Below, in pieces: positions 45,028-54,452 of a stretch of 64,000 nt of DNA. Origin of the DNA: Dolichospermum compactum NIES-806 (lineage in GTDB: Bacteria; Cyanobacteriota; Cyanobacteriia; Cyanobacteriales; Nostocaceae); assembly GCF_002368115.1 (NCBI RefSeq), contig NZ_AP018316.1, positions 2,905,760 through 2,969,759 on the forward strand, written 5' to 3'. The first letter of the stretch is position 1. Every line of letters starts with the position of its first letter. Both the position numbers and the translations under genes were made by a program. Below the pieces are notes generated by a model. The model made no database searches. It saw only the letters and a program-made list of their open reading frames with translations, and was not told the DNA's origin.

Positions 45028-45699
45028 TCAAACATCCTCTAAGGGAAGGGAATAGGAAACAGGGAGAGGAATTTTCTTTATTCTTCTTCCTCCTGACTCC
45101 TTCTTTCCGACTCCTATATCAATTGTTTGACAATCTCGTAACCACAGTTTAACACCTTGAGCGATCGCACTATTACTACTATCCCTGGGTGGTGCAATCG
45201 GTGGTTTGACTGGATAACTACTAGTTTGGGAAAACATCATTACCACAGTCCAGCCAATATTAGTTTTTGTCAGAAATAGGCGATGGAATTCTTGTAATTC
45301 TACAGCTTTTTTATGAATATATTTCCGTTCTAATGTAGTAAAAAAAACCTGTCTTACACCCTCCGCATTATACTTGTCTCCATTATCAATACCTGGATTT
45401 AATGGTAAAGATTTAAACTCTGGTTGACCAGCAGCCAATATATAAGAAAAAGTATCAACACTCCGTTTCATACGACGAGAACGTTGAATCACCCGGTTAG
45501 TATAGCTAGGTAAATCTAGCATCATATGAGTTGTTAAAGTTTCCAGACTTTGCTCATAACAGGAATTACTAATTTCGGGATTTACAGGTTGAGAAGGAAT
45601 ATTTTTAGCAATTACTGGGTAGTGAAAATAGCTACAGATTATCAACCACGAAAACCACAAAGCAGTGGAGAAATATACCTTTTTTTGAGGGTTTAGCAT
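45028..45699 (-). CDS. Exported hypothetical protein, 223 aa
   Basis: 223 residues with an N-terminal signal-like segment (VYFSTALWFSWLIICSYFHY). The core has a conserved look (YEQSLETLTTHMMLDLPSYT, NRVIQRSRRMKRSVDTFSYI, FFTTLERKYIHKKAVELQEF, TNIGWTVVMMFSQTSSYPVK, AIAQGVKLWLRDCQTIDIGV). I take it for a cyanobacterial conserved secreted protein of unknown function. The last 25 or so residues (KKESGGRRIKKIPLPVSYSL) are read out of CTGACTC-type repeat sequence, so the original end was probably near DIGV. Confidence 0.6.
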   Translation of the reverse strand: MLNPQKKVYFSTALWFSWLIICSYFHYPVIAKNIPSQPVNPEISNSCYEQSLETLTTHMMLDLPSYTNRVIQRSRRMKRSVDTFSYILAAGQPEFKSLPLNPGIDNGDKYNAEGVRQVFFTTLERKYIHKKAVELQEFHRLFLTKTNIGWTVVMMFSQTSSYPVKPPIAPPRDSSNSAIAQGVKLWLRDCQTIDIGVGKKESGGRRIKKIPLPVSYSLPLEDV

Positions 45700-45888
45700 T
45701 GCTCATTAGTGTCAAATGAAAGTAAAACCTATATCCCGCAAAGAACTCAAGTTTCTTGCTAATAGCGAAAGTTGTCTTTTGATGACTAAATACTTGGAAA
45801 ATTTATTAATCCGTTTTAACGCACTTGACTTATGAGACAGGGAATTTATTCCCTGGCGTGTCTAAACCCCTACAGACTCCTTCGTTCA

Positions 45889-46602
45889 TCACACTGTTTT
45901 TAACTCCTCTACAATCTGATTCCAGGCTAATTCAGGAACAGCCGCCGCCGTAATGGGACGACCGATAACTAGATAATCTGCACCGGCTGTGATAGCTTGG
46001 GAGGGAGTGAGCGATCGCTTTTGATCTCCTTTTTCAGCCCATGTCGGCCGCACCCCTGGACAAACCAGTAAAAAGTCTTTTTCACAACTTGTTCTTAATT
46101 GTTGCACCTCTTGGGGAGAACAAACTACCCCATTTAAACCACAATTTTGAGCCAACAACGCCATTTCTAAAGTAAATTCTGGCAATTCTAAAGGAATTTT
46201 CAAATCAAACGCCAATTGTCGCGCCGAAATACTGGTTAACAACGTAATAGCGATTAACTTCGGTGGTTTTGTCCCCGCTTTTTCCGCCCCAATTTGTACT
46301 GCTTCCGCCGCTGCTTTTAGAGCATCTTTACCACAAGTTGCGTGAATTGTCAATAAATCCACTCCATAACCAGCAGCAGCCCGACAAGCACCAGCGATAG
46401 TATTGGGGATATCGTGAAATTTCAAATCGAGGAAAATCCGCTTTTCTTGAGATTTAAGGATTTCCAGAATCTTGGGACCAGTGCTAGTAAACAACTCCAA
46501 ACCAACTTTCCAGAAAGTGACTTGAGGAAGTTTATCAACAAGAGCGATCGCACTCTCTAAATCTGGTACATCTAAAGCAACAATAATTTTATCAGCATTC
46601 AT
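45889..46602 (-). CDS. pyrF: Orotidine 5'-phosphate decarboxylase
   Basis: 237-residue enzyme making UMP from OMP, last step of pyrimidine synthesis. It has the family pattern IIVALDVPDLESAIALVDKL, FWKVGLELFTSTGPKIL, the catalytic charged network in RIFLDLKFHDIPNTIAGACR, LLTIHATCG, VCSPQEVQQLR, VCPGVRPTWAEKGDQKRSLTP and ADYLVIGRPITAA. Length is normal. pyrC of the same pathway lies at 36153 but is not linked in an operon. Confidence 0.96.
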   Translation of the reverse strand: MNADKIIVALDVPDLESAIALVDKLPQVTFWKVGLELFTSTGPKILEILKSQEKRIFLDLKFHDIPNTIAGACRAAAGYGVDLLTIHATCGKDALKAAAEAVQIGAEKAGTKPPKLIAITLLTSISARQLAFDLKIPLELPEFTLEMALLAQNCGLNGVVCSPQEVQQLRTSCEKDFLLVCPGVRPTWAEKGDQKRSLTPSQAITAGADYLVIGRPITAAAVPELAWNQIVEELKTV

Positions 46603-47238
46603 AATTTTTATTATTACTTATAATATATTATTCAACTTATTATACTCCAATATTGATGTTTATTATCGCTACTTTTCACTAGGTTAGAAAAATGATTATG
46701 TATTCATACAATTAAATTTGCTCAATCACATATTTAAGTTTTTAATAAAATATAAATGCTATATAATACAATACAGCAAAAATTTAGCTTTTAAACTCGT
46801 TTGTTCCTAATTCATAAGTGGAAATTATTAATATTTAAAAAATAGTTTAAATATTAATATTGGAGAAAAATTAACAGAAATTAATATTTATATTTTCTTA
46901 ATATTTAATTGAGAATTATTTCTATTTATCAACGATCTTGCAATAGTTTCAGCGATTTGGTAAAATTTCATAATCTAGGCTTAGTATGTAAATTTTCTAA
47001 AATTGTAGGAAGTAGAATCTGGAAATCCTTTATTTATAGCTGTTTGAGAAATAGGGAAAGTGACAATAGGGAAAATATTAGTCAGTGATAGAGAGTTTTT
47101 TGGAGAACTTTAAAAATAAATTGATGTAGTTTTGTAAAGCAAAGTCAAGGTAGGTTGACAAAATAGACAGTTTACGATATGGGAATCAGCAAAGATATCA
47201 TTCTATTCCAGATACAAAAAGATGGAAATAAAGATATT

Positions 47239-47437
47239 AGGATTTACGCATTGATAAGATTCCCCAAATATGTAACGTGAATTTTATCCCTTGTAGGGTG
47301 CGTCAGACACGATATTTTGACAAAAAAACAGATTTCCTCTATCTGACGCACCCTACTCAATAAGTTATTCCCAAAGCCGAAAACGACGCAATTTCGTTCA
47401 TTCATATCATGGCAAGTTAGTGAGCGTGCGTAAGTCC
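47239..47437. mobile_element. MITE, ACTTACGCA family, copy 2
   Basis: 199 bp with ends AGGATTTACGCATTGATA and TGCGTAAGTCC and the same internal TAGGGTGCGTCAGA pair as copy 1, to which it is nearly collinear. It is flanked by AGATATT on both sides (7 of 8 bp matched), a target duplication. It has no coding capacity. Confidence 0.87.
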
Positions 47438-47547
47438 TAGATATTAAAATTATGCTCATATAATATTTTTTGTAAAATTATTATATACTTAGTGATTTCA
47501 GTGTTATATATATAATAGTAAAATTTGTGCTAAAAGGATGTTCAAAA

Positions 47548-47818
47548 ATGCTCGGATGGTTGTTTGGGGGTGTAGTTAAAAAGTAAGTTTGGTTTTAGTA
47601 TCCAAAAACAAATTCTTCAAAATCATCAACAGTTTACAGCTAGATGTGGTTGGATAGAAAATCTTACTAAGAATGAATTGATAAAATACGACGATTATAA
47701 TTTTACTGTAGATGCAAATAGAGGACATCTTCCCTCAACACCTCGAATAGTCGGGTTAGGTTTAAGAAATACTAATGAAATTACCCACCGATTAAATATT
47801 TTTTACTCAAGATATTAA
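47548..47818 (+). pseudogene. Decayed gene, frameshifted
   Basis: ATG 47548 opens a frame (MLGWLFGGVVKK) that stops after 12 residues at an AAAAAG run. A shifted frame then stays open from 47585 to TAA 47816 without a start codon (KFGFSIQKQILQNHQQFTAR, CGWIENLTKNELIKYDDYNF, TVDANRGHLPSTPRIVGLGL, then RNTNEITHRLNIFYSRY). The spliced product looks protein-like, so this is read as a gene broken by one small indel. The family is not recognised. Confidence 0.4.
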
Positions 47819-47962
47819 TGGTTCTTCAGTACCTAATATGCTAATAAATTAGCATAAAAATTTTAAATAAGACGATGACAATATTATAACAGCCGTCAGT
47901 GGTCAGTGTTTTATTTTAAGCTGATAGCTGACTGCTGATAGCTGACGGCTGATTGCTGATAG

Positions 47963-49159
47963 CTACTTTACCAACCGCACAAAATTCTTCTTACCCACCT
48001 GTAACACCTGATCATATAAATCATCAGGTGTAGAAAAACTTAAATCCGCATCAGCAATCTTATCACCATTTATCCTCACTCCACCCTCCTGAATTTTCCG
48101 TTTACCTTCGGCTGTACTTTTACATAAACCAGTAGCACCGAGAATATAGGCTAATTTAACAGGAAATTGGGGAATAGCGCCCAGAGAAAATTCAGGTAAT
48201 GCTCCTTCCTTACCACCGCTTTTCGCAGCTTCCTTCGCCTCATTAGCCACCTGTTCACCGTGATACTGACGGACAATTTCCCAGGCTAAAAATTCTTGGG
48301 CGTGACGTGGGTTTTCTGGCAAACTATCCAAAGGTAAATCCGTCAGCAATTCAAAATACTGTGGCAGTAAATTATCTGGCACACCTTGAAGTTTTTGATA
48401 CTTTTGGGAAGGATGTTCTCCTAAACCCACATAATTACTTAAAGACTTAGACATTTTTTGCACACCATCAGTCCCAATCAAAATTGGTAACAATACCCCA
48501 AATTGAGGCTTGAGAGCAAAATGGCGCTGTATATCTCGTCCCACAGCGATGTTAAATTTTTGATCAGTTCCTCCCAATTCCACATCAGCCTCCACAGCCA
48601 CAGAATCATAACCTTGCATCAGTGGATACAGGAACTCATGGAGAAAAATGGGACTCTCTTGTTTATAACGTTCCGCAAAACCCTCCTTGGCTAACATCTG
48701 CCCTACAGTCATAGTTGAAAGTAACTCCAAAGTTTTTCCCAAATCTAGACGAGAAAGCCATTCTGAGTTATAACGTACTTCTAACCGACCGGGAGTATCA
48801 AAATCTAAAATAGGACGTACTTGGTCAAGATAAGTTTGGGCATTTTGTGCTACTTGTGCTTCCGTAAGCTGACGACGTACCTCAGATTTACCAGTAGGAT
48901 CACCAATCCGTGCCGTAAAATCACCAATAATCAGAACTGCTGTGTGACCAGCATCTTGAAACGCCCGCAACTTCCGTACAGGTATGCTGTGACCAAAATG
49001 AATATCTGCTCCCGTAGGGTCAATACCCAGTTTAATTCTTAAAGGACGGTCAGAATTGAGTAATCGCTTTTCCAAACTTTCCGTATCATTATCACCAACA
49101 TGGGGTTGCGGAAAAATTTCTGCCACACCACGATGCAACCAAGAGCAATTTTGCGTCAT
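47963..49159 (-). CDS. tyrS: Tyrosyl-tRNA synthetase
   Basis: 398 residues from ATG 49159 (MTQNCSWLHRGVAEIFPQPH); GTG 49219 would add 20 residues and is less likely by comparison with remembered cyanobacterial TyrRS. It charges tRNA-Tyr. Class I motifs are GADIHFGHSIPVRKLRAFQD (HIGH-type) and QKMSKSLSNY (KMSKS). Further typical parts are YPLMQGYDSVAVEADVELGGTDQKFN and the C-terminal S4 RNA-binding domain (GKRKIQEGGVRINGDKI). A GCTGATA repeat overlaps its last codons. Confidence 0.95.
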   Translation of the reverse strand: MTQNCSWLHRGVAEIFPQPHVGDNDTESLEKRLLNSDRPLRIKLGIDPTGADIHFGHSIPVRKLRAFQDAGHTAVLIIGDFTARIGDPTGKSEVRRQLTEAQVAQNAQTYLDQVRPILDFDTPGRLEVRYNSEWLSRLDLGKTLELLSTMTVGQMLAKEGFAERYKQESPIFLHEFLYPLMQGYDSVAVEADVELGGTDQKFNIAVGRDIQRHFALKPQFGVLLPILIGTDGVQKMSKSLSNYVGLGEHPSQKYQKLQGVPDNLLPQYFELLTDLPLDSLPENPRHAQEFLAWEIVRQYHGEQVANEAKEAAKSGGKEGALPEFSLGAIPQFPVKLAYILGATGLCKSTAEGKRKIQEGGVRINGDKIADADLSFSTPDDLYDQVLQVGKKNFVRLVK

Positions 49160-49332
49160 ACTAAGAAATTCGCTATTAACTATACTTTCCACGCTAAAAG
49201 TTAAGTTTGTTATGTTCACAAACCAATTATCTGTCCTTTCTCCTGCCAGATTACTATAATTGCAAAAAATTAACTGCCTTTTTCCATTTAATGAATTACA
49301 TTTAAATTTACAAGTGAGGAAGTGAGATCGCC

Positions 49333-51255
49333 GTGTCGTCTAGGACTTTTGCAAACAAACAACCACAAGAGCAGGCTTCATCTGGATTTGAGTTCTTTAA
49401 GGGAGTAGGTCAGATAACTGGCGGTACTTTGCTGTCCATAACACTCCTAACAAGCTCTATTGTTGCGGGAACACTAGTAGGTTTAGCCATTAGTTTCCGT
49501 AATTTACCAGATGTTAGACAAATAAAAAACTTTTTCCCCTCGGAAACAACTTACATATACGATATAAAAGGCAAACTTTTAACCAGTATTCACGGAGAAG
49601 CTAACCGAGAAGTAGTACCACTAAATAAAGTTTCCCCCAATTTAAAACGCGCAGTTTTGGCTAGTGAAGATGGTCACTTTTATGATCATCATGGGATTAA
49701 CCCCACTGGTGTTGGTCGTGCTGTCATCGTTAACATGGTCGCAGGTGGAGTCAAAGAAGGTGGCTCTACTATCACCATGCAATTAGTTAAAAACCTATTT
49801 TTATCTCAAAAACGGGCTTTTACGCGGAAATTGGCAGAGGCCGTCCTAGCAATTCGTTTAGAGCAAATCCTCAGTAAAGACGAAATTCTAGAAATGTACC
49901 TCAATCAAGTTTATTGGGGTCATAACAATTACGGTGTGCAAACAGCAGCCCGCAGTTATTTTAATAAATCAGCAGAATATTTAACTTTGGGTGAATCAGC
50001 TATGATGGCGGGTTTAATTCAAGCACCAGAAGAGTTTAGCCCTTTTGCGAGTATGAAACTTGCCAAACAGAAACAAAAAGAAGTTCTGGGGCGGATGGTA
50101 GAGTTAAATTGGATCACCAAAAAAGAATATGATGATGCCCTGAAACAACCAATTAAACTGGGTAAGATCAGGTCTTTTCAGGGTAGTGCCTCACCTTACA
50201 TCACCAATACTGTAGCTCAAGAGCTGGCGAAAAAATTTGGTCGTGATTCCTTGCTTAAAGGCGGAATGCGAGTCCAAACAACTGTTGATGCTAAATTCCA
50301 AACAATGGCTGAAGAAACCGTCAAAGAATGGCACGAAAAGCTTCAGTCCCAAGGGTTATCTAAGAATCAAATGGCTTTAGTGTCAATTGATCCTCGTACT
50401 CATTTTGTGAAAGCCCTTGTCGGTGGTGTAGATTATAAAAGAAGTGAATTTAACCGAGCCACCCAAGCCCAACGCCAACCAGGTTCGGCTTTCAAACCTT
50501 TTGTTTATTATGCCGCCTTTGCTACTGGTAAATATACACCTGATACCACAGTCATAGATGCTCCAGTTAGTTATCAAGATGGTAATGGTCGGTACTACCC
50601 AAAAAACTACGATGGTAGTTTCGCTGGAGCGATGTCAATTCGCACAGCCCTTGCCCAGTCTCGCAACATTCCGGTGATTAAACTTGGTAAAACGGTGGGG
50701 ATGAATAAAGTCATTGAAACCTGTCGGACTTTGGGCATTATGAGTCCAATGGAACCAGTTACTTCTCTACCTTTGGGAGCTATTGGTGTTACTCCCTTAG
50801 AAATGACTAGCGCTTATGCTACATTGGCTAATTATGGTTGGCAGTCACCACCCACAGTAATTGTTCGCATTACCGATAGTGCTGGTAATGTGATTCTCGA
50901 TAATACACCCAAACCAAAACAAGTTTTAGATCCTTGGGCTTCAGCAGCTACTATTGATATTATGACTTCAGTAATGACTGAAGGTACAGGTAAAAATGCT
51001 GCAATAGGTCGTCCTGCTGCTGGTAAGACAGGAACTACATCCTCAGAAAAGGATATTTGGTTTATCGGTACTGTACCGCAGTTAACTACTGCTGTGTGGG
51101 TAGGGAGAGACGATAGCAAACAACTGGCACGTGGAGCAACTGGTGGGGTCATGGTAGCCCCTATATGGCGGGACTTTATGACAAAAGCGCTTAAGGATGT
51201 ACCTGTAGAAAAGTTTAAGTCTACTTCTCAGTTTCCACGTCCTAAGTCAAATTAA
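49333..51255 (+). CDS. Class A penicillin-binding protein (PBP1A-like)
   Basis: 640-residue bifunctional peptidoglycan synthase from GTG 49333. One membrane segment is near residue 25-50. The glycosyltransferase domain has ASEDGHFYDHHGINPTGVGR, GGSTITMQLVKNLFLSQKR and YLNQVYWGHNNYGVQTAARSYF. The transpeptidase domain has the catalytic serine in RQPGSAFKPFVYYAA, SRN in LAQSRNIPVIKLGK and KTGTTSSEKDIWF. All catalytic elements are present. It is divergent from tyrS. No partner cell-wall gene is adjacent. Confidence 0.95.
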   Translation: MSSRTFANKQPQEQASSGFEFFKGVGQITGGTLLSITLLTSSIVAGTLVGLAISFRNLPDVRQIKNFFPSETTYIYDIKGKLLTSIHGEANREVVPLNKVSPNLKRAVLASEDGHFYDHHGINPTGVGRAVIVNMVAGGVKEGGSTITMQLVKNLFLSQKRAFTRKLAEAVLAIRLEQILSKDEILEMYLNQVYWGHNNYGVQTAARSYFNKSAEYLTLGESAMMAGLIQAPEEFSPFASMKLAKQKQKEVLGRMVELNWITKKEYDDALKQPIKLGKIRSFQGSASPYITNTVAQELAKKFGRDSLLKGGMRVQTTVDAKFQTMAEETVKEWHEKLQSQGLSKNQMALVSIDPRTHFVKALVGGVDYKRSEFNRATQAQRQPGSAFKPFVYYAAFATGKYTPDTTVIDAPVSYQDGNGRYYPKNYDGSFAGAMSIRTALAQSRNIPVIKLGKTVGMNKVIETCRTLGIMSPMEPVTSLPLGAIGVTPLEMTSAYATLANYGWQSPPTVIVRITDSAGNVILDNTPKPKQVLDPWASAATIDIMTSVMTEGTGKNAAIGRPAAGKTGTTSSEKDIWFIGTVPQLTTAVWVGRDDSKQLARGATGGVMVAPIWRDFMTKALKDVPVEKFKSTSQFPRPKSN

Positions 51256-51337
51256 TTGGTCAGTTGTTAGTTGTTAGCTGTCAGTTGTCAGTGGGAGAAA
51301 AAATCTTCCCACTGTCTTCCCTGTTCCCTGTTCCCTG

Positions 51338-51661
51338 TCATTTTGTTTTTTCCAATTCCGCTTTCATCCTTTCTAAGGTCACGTTCATTTGCTCAAACAT
51401 TTGTTGTGGAGTTACGCCAAACTGACCTAGTTGAGTTTTTAGTTGCTGTATGGTCATTTGCGCCATGAAATCCTCTGATAGCTCGAAACGCTTCATGAAG
51501 ACGCGATATCTATCCATCATGGATTCCATTTGCTCAATAAACAGCTTCTTGCCCTCGCGGTCAAATTTGCCGTAGCTGTTGCCAAGTTGAATCAGTGCTT
51601 GATAGTCTTCAAACAATTCCTTGGCTTCGTGCTGCACTATTTCCGAGTCGAAGAATCCCAT
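51338..51661 (-). CDS. DUF1825 family protein
   Basis: 107 residues from ATG 51661 (MGFFDSEIVQHEAKELFEDY), a start conserved in the cyanobacterial DUF1825 family; a frame extending 144 bp upstream is rejected. The rest (LIQLGNSYGKFDREGKKLFI, EQMESMMDRYRVFMKRFELS) is helical, with a Gln/Met-rich C-terminal part. Function unknown; it is nearly universal in cyanobacteria. It converges with the PBP gene. Confidence 0.85.
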   Translation of the reverse strand: MGFFDSEIVQHEAKELFEDYQALIQLGNSYGKFDREGKKLFIEQMESMMDRYRVFMKRFELSEDFMAQMTIQQLKTQLGQFGVTPQQMFEQMNVTLERMKAELEKTK

Positions 51662-52302
51662 TTTGCTTTTCTTTAACTGAATGCTATTACTTGAGTAGCT
51701 CCGAATTTTGCCTCTATGTCTTAATTCTAGTGTAGAAGATTCATCTGGGGAAACTACTTCGGTTAAGTTAGGGGTTTTTACCGGAATTTCACTACTTGAC
51801 TTCAAGTATAGAGTTAGGTGGAATTTTAATAAAGTTTCTGTGATAAAAACTTACTTAATAAAGAAGCAATACCCAAAGCTTTTGACATTGCTCAGTAGGG
51901 ATTTAGCTTGTTGGTGTGATAGGTAGACTATATTTAATGCGCTTAAATACTGTATTACTTAGCAAGATTGATGCAGTGAATAATACTGAGTAGATGAATA
52001 TGATGTAACTATGTCTTTAGGACTTACGCATTGACAGGATCAACTAAATATGGGGTATGGGTTTCGGGCATTTTAACGTGATTTTTTGATGATTTTTAAG
52101 CGATAGCGAAGCGCTGCTGCAAGCAGTTCGCTATTAAGCAGAAGTTAATCACTAAAAGCCTGAAACGACGGATTTTCGTTCATGCACATCATCGTGAATT
52201 TGTACAGTGCGTAAGTCCTAGTTTTGAGGAAAAAATTTACACATCTACTTTCTTTCTTTGCGTGCTATCTAACTTGACCCATTAGTTTAGAAATTGAGTA
52301 AA
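51662..52302. other. Intergenic with a MITE
   Basis: Promoter region of the DUF1825 gene on one side and of the TM2 gene on the other, with the MITE at 52019-52218 between. Nothing else is seen. Confidence 0.5.
52019..52218. mobile_element. MITE, ACTTACGCA family, copy 3, diverged centre
   Basis: 200 bp with ends AGGACTTACGCATTGACA and TGCGTAAGTCC; the right-hand part keeps ACGACGGATTTTCGTTCATG-like sequence of copies 1 and 2. The centre instead contains a palindromic block (52100-52132) identical, in reverse, to one inside the MITE at 28568. No clear target duplication remains. Confidence 0.8.
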
Positions 52303-52692
52303 ATGGCTATAGATAAAATGATATTCACTAAACGAAAAAGCCGTACTGTTGCTGTTATTCTAGCATTTTCCGGCACATTAACGATTTCGGGTTCACATAA
52401 ATTTTACTTGGGACAGCCACTTTGGGGAATTATATATGTTTTGTTGTCTTGGACACCTATTCCCAAGGTTGCTTGTGCTATTGAGGGGGTTTGGTATTTA
52501 ACTCAAGAGGAAGAAACTTTTGATCGATATTTTAATTTGGGTGAGTCGGCAACTAGGGTATCATCATCGGTTGGTAATCAAGTGGAATCGGTTGCTAATG
52601 CTTTGCGTGAGTTGGAAGCACTCCGTCAAGATGGGTTAATTTCTGAGTATGAGTTTGAGCAAAAACGTCGTCAGATGTTGGATCAGATTTAG
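52303..52692 (+). CDS. TM2-domain protein with SHOCT tail
   Basis: 129 residues from ATG 52303; TTG 52294 is rejected. The TM2 domain has two membrane segments, KSRTVAVILAFSGTLTISGSHKFYLG and PLWGIIYVLLSWTPIPKVAC, with the usual G-x-H-K/R-F-Y-L-G turn. The C-terminal ALRELEALRQDGLISEYEFEQKRRQML is a SHOCT motif, typical of oligomerisation tails. It is probably a small membrane scaffold; function unknown. It precedes the HhH gene by 27 bp and is probably co-transcribed with it. Confidence 0.85.
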   Translation: MAIDKMIFTKRKSRTVAVILAFSGTLTISGSHKFYLGQPLWGIIYVLLSWTPIPKVACAIEGVWYLTQEEETFDRYFNLGESATRVSSSVGNQVESVANALRELEALRQDGLISEYEFEQKRRQMLDQI

Positions 52693-52719
52693 GTGATTGG
52701 TAAAAGGATTAGGTTAAAA

Positions 52720-53253
52720 ATGAATAAGTGGCTACCTTTAAATCTGAAATTGCAAAGGCTTCGCGCTAAGTTGGTGAATGATCCCTATTATCGTTTACAG
52801 TCGTGGGAAGAGGTGCAAATGGCGGCTGAGTTTGGTTTGGGTATTGATGCTAATCGGGCGACTGTGGATGATTGGCTACGTTTACCTGGGTTGTCAATTC
52901 ACCAAGGGCGATCGCTTGTGGAACTTTCTCGCGCTGGTGTGGTATTCTACTGTATTGAAGATGTGGCGGCGGCTTTGGGTTTGCCAGTACAACGATTAGA
53001 ACCTTTAAAACCTGTGCTGAATTTTCATTATTATGATCAGAGTTCTCTAGATAAACCTCAACCGCTTAATCCTAATACTGCTTCGGTAGAAAGTCTTGCC
53101 AAAATTCCCTTTATAGATTTATCCCTAGCACAGACAGTTGTGAAAAACCGTCTGGCTGCTGGTTCTTACCGAAGTTTAGCAGATTTTCAACAACGTTTGG
53201 AATTATCTGGGGATGCGATCGCTCAGTTGATGTATTATTTACGCTTTTCGTAG
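52720..53253 (+). CDS. Helix-hairpin-helix (ComEA-like) protein
   Basis: 177 residues from ATG 52720 (MNKWLPLNLKLQRLRAKLVN). It carries two helix-hairpin-helix units: DANRATVDDWLRLPGLSIHQGRSLVELSRAG and LNPNTASVESLAKIPFIDLSLAQTVVKNRLAAGSYRSLADF, the second with the N-x-A-x3-L-x2-I-P pattern of ComEA. Such units bind DNA backbone without sequence preference. No signal peptide or membrane anchor is present, unlike competence ComEA, so a cytoplasmic DNA role is more likely. It follows the TM2-SHOCT gene. Confidence 0.82.
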   Translation: MNKWLPLNLKLQRLRAKLVNDPYYRLQSWEEVQMAAEFGLGIDANRATVDDWLRLPGLSIHQGRSLVELSRAGVVFYCIEDVAAALGLPVQRLEPLKPVLNFHYYDQSSLDKPQPLNPNTASVESLAKIPFIDLSLAQTVVKNRLAAGSYRSLADFQQRLELSGDAIAQLMYYLRFS

Positions 53254-53298
53254 GGGCGCAGGGCTTGCGCCCTTTGTCAATGGTCAGTGATCAGTGGA

Positions 53299-53871
53299 CT
53301 AAATTAAGCCGATGCGGTCAAGAGGCCAAAAGCGGAACGTGGCGCGACCGATGACGTTTTGACTGGGGACAAAACCCCAGTAGCGAGAATCATTGCTATC
53401 ATTGCGATTGTCTCCCATCACAAAAAATGCGCCTTCTGGGACTTTGATTTCGGGAAATGGGCTATTTGGTGGTTCGGCAATGTAGTCTTCTGTTAAGGCT
53501 GTACCGTTGAGGTAAACTTTGCCTTGGGCGATACTAATTATTGCTCCTGGTTCACCAATTACTCGTTTGATAAAGGCTTGGTTTTGAGAATATCCACGTC
53601 TTTGTAATTCTGGTGGTGAGTTAAAAACGACGATATCGCCGATTTTGGGAGGATGAATCCGGTATGATACTTTTTCTATGACTAAGCGATCGCCTGTGTG
53701 CAAGGTAGGGTACATTGATTCTGAGGGAATCAGGCGTGGTTCAGCAATAAATGTCCGAATTAGAAGTGCTAAACACAGGGCAATAGTTATTAAAACTAAA
53801 TTTTCCTGCCAACCACTCCTTATGTTTGTTTGTGAGGAAGTATCTTTAATATCACTTTTGTGAGGAGTCAT
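53299..53871 (-). CDS. lepB: Signal peptidase I, copy 2
   Basis: 190-residue type I signal peptidase. Single N-terminal membrane segment (NLVLITIALCLALLIRTFIA), catalytic serine in IPSESMYPTL, catalytic lysine in QAFIKRVIGEPGAIISI and box E in FFVMGDNRNDSNDSRYWGFV. It is shorter than the copy at 35155 and has SESM instead of TGSM at the active serine. It lies 89 bp downstream of the grpE-like gene on the same strand. Confidence 0.95.
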   Translation of the reverse strand: MTPHKSDIKDTSSQTNIRSGWQENLVLITIALCLALLIRTFIAEPRLIPSESMYPTLHTGDRLVIEKVSYRIHPPKIGDIVVFNSPPELQRRGYSQNQAFIKRVIGEPGAIISIAQGKVYLNGTALTEDYIAEPPNSPFPEIKVPEGAFFVMGDNRNDSNDSRYWGFVPSQNVIGRATFRFWPLDRIGLI

Positions 53872-53960
53872 AGTTAACAGTGTAAGTAAGAGTTTAAAGG
53901 AATTGCAGCAGCAGAGGATAGGGAGAATATATTTCCCAACTCATGACTAATGACCAATGA

Positions 53961-54452
53961 CTAATGACCATCATCTGATTTAGCAGTAATGACTTCTGTG
54001 GGACGGAGAACTTTTTCACCTAAATGAAATCCGCGACGGACAATTTTAGTAATTGTTTGGTCTGGGATATCTGTTCTTTCTTCCCGGTCGATGACCCGAC
54101 ATAAGTTAAAATCTGGTTCCGTGCCTTCCTGTAATTTTATAGGCAAAAGTTGGCGCTTTCCTAAAACACCGAGAAACTTACGATTAACCGCACCTATGGA
54201 TCTGGGTAGACGTTCTATAAATTCTGGACTAGGACTAGGATTGTTTTCTAGATAGTCTAATAAAGCTTCTAAAGCATCAGCAACTTCTAAAAGTTCCAAG
54301 AATAAATCTTCTGTTTGGGCTGTAGTTTTAATTTGCTGTTCTCTTAAAGACTGCTGTAATAACACATTGTCTTTTTGCAGAACGCCGAGTTTTTGGACGA
54401 GTAATTCTCGTAATTCTAAGCTAATCAGATAGTTCGGGGATAAATCAGGCAC
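53961..54452 (-). CDS. GrpE-like nucleotide exchange factor
   Basis: 163 residues starting at GTG 54452. The N-terminal half is a coiled coil (ELRELLVQKLGVLQKDNVLL ... TTAQTEDLFLELLEVADALE) and the C-terminal part has the GrpE-like beta end with IVRRGFHLGEKVLRPTEVIT. It is shorter and more diverged than a housekeeping GrpE (about 240 residues in this group), so it is probably a paralogue devoted to the Hsp70-like gene of this cluster. It ends the minus-strand cluster that begins with terD at 58498; its start overlaps the stop of the small frame at 54445-54570. Confidence 0.82.
   Translation of the reverse strand: MPDLSPNYLISLELRELLVQKLGVLQKDNVLLQQSLREQQIKTTAQTEDLFLELLEVADALEALLDYLENNPSPSPEFIERLPRSIGAVNRKFLGVLGKRQLLPIKLQEGTEPDFNLCRVIDREERTDIPDQTITKIVRRGFHLGEKVLRPTEVITAKSDDGH

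Larger units (their letters stand above)
46603..47962. other. 1.36-kb AT-rich gap with a MITE and a decayed gene
   Basis: The first 630 bp (46603-47238) are very AT-rich and show no gene or RNA. Then come the MITE at 47239-47437, a frameshifted gene remnant (47548-47818) and a GCTGATA-type tandem repeat (47919-47964) running into the end of tyrS. Confidence 0.55.

Noticed and set aside
44883..45152. Plus-strand 89-codon frame
   Set aside because: Made of palindromic and heptanucleotide repeats and overlaps the end of the opposite gene.
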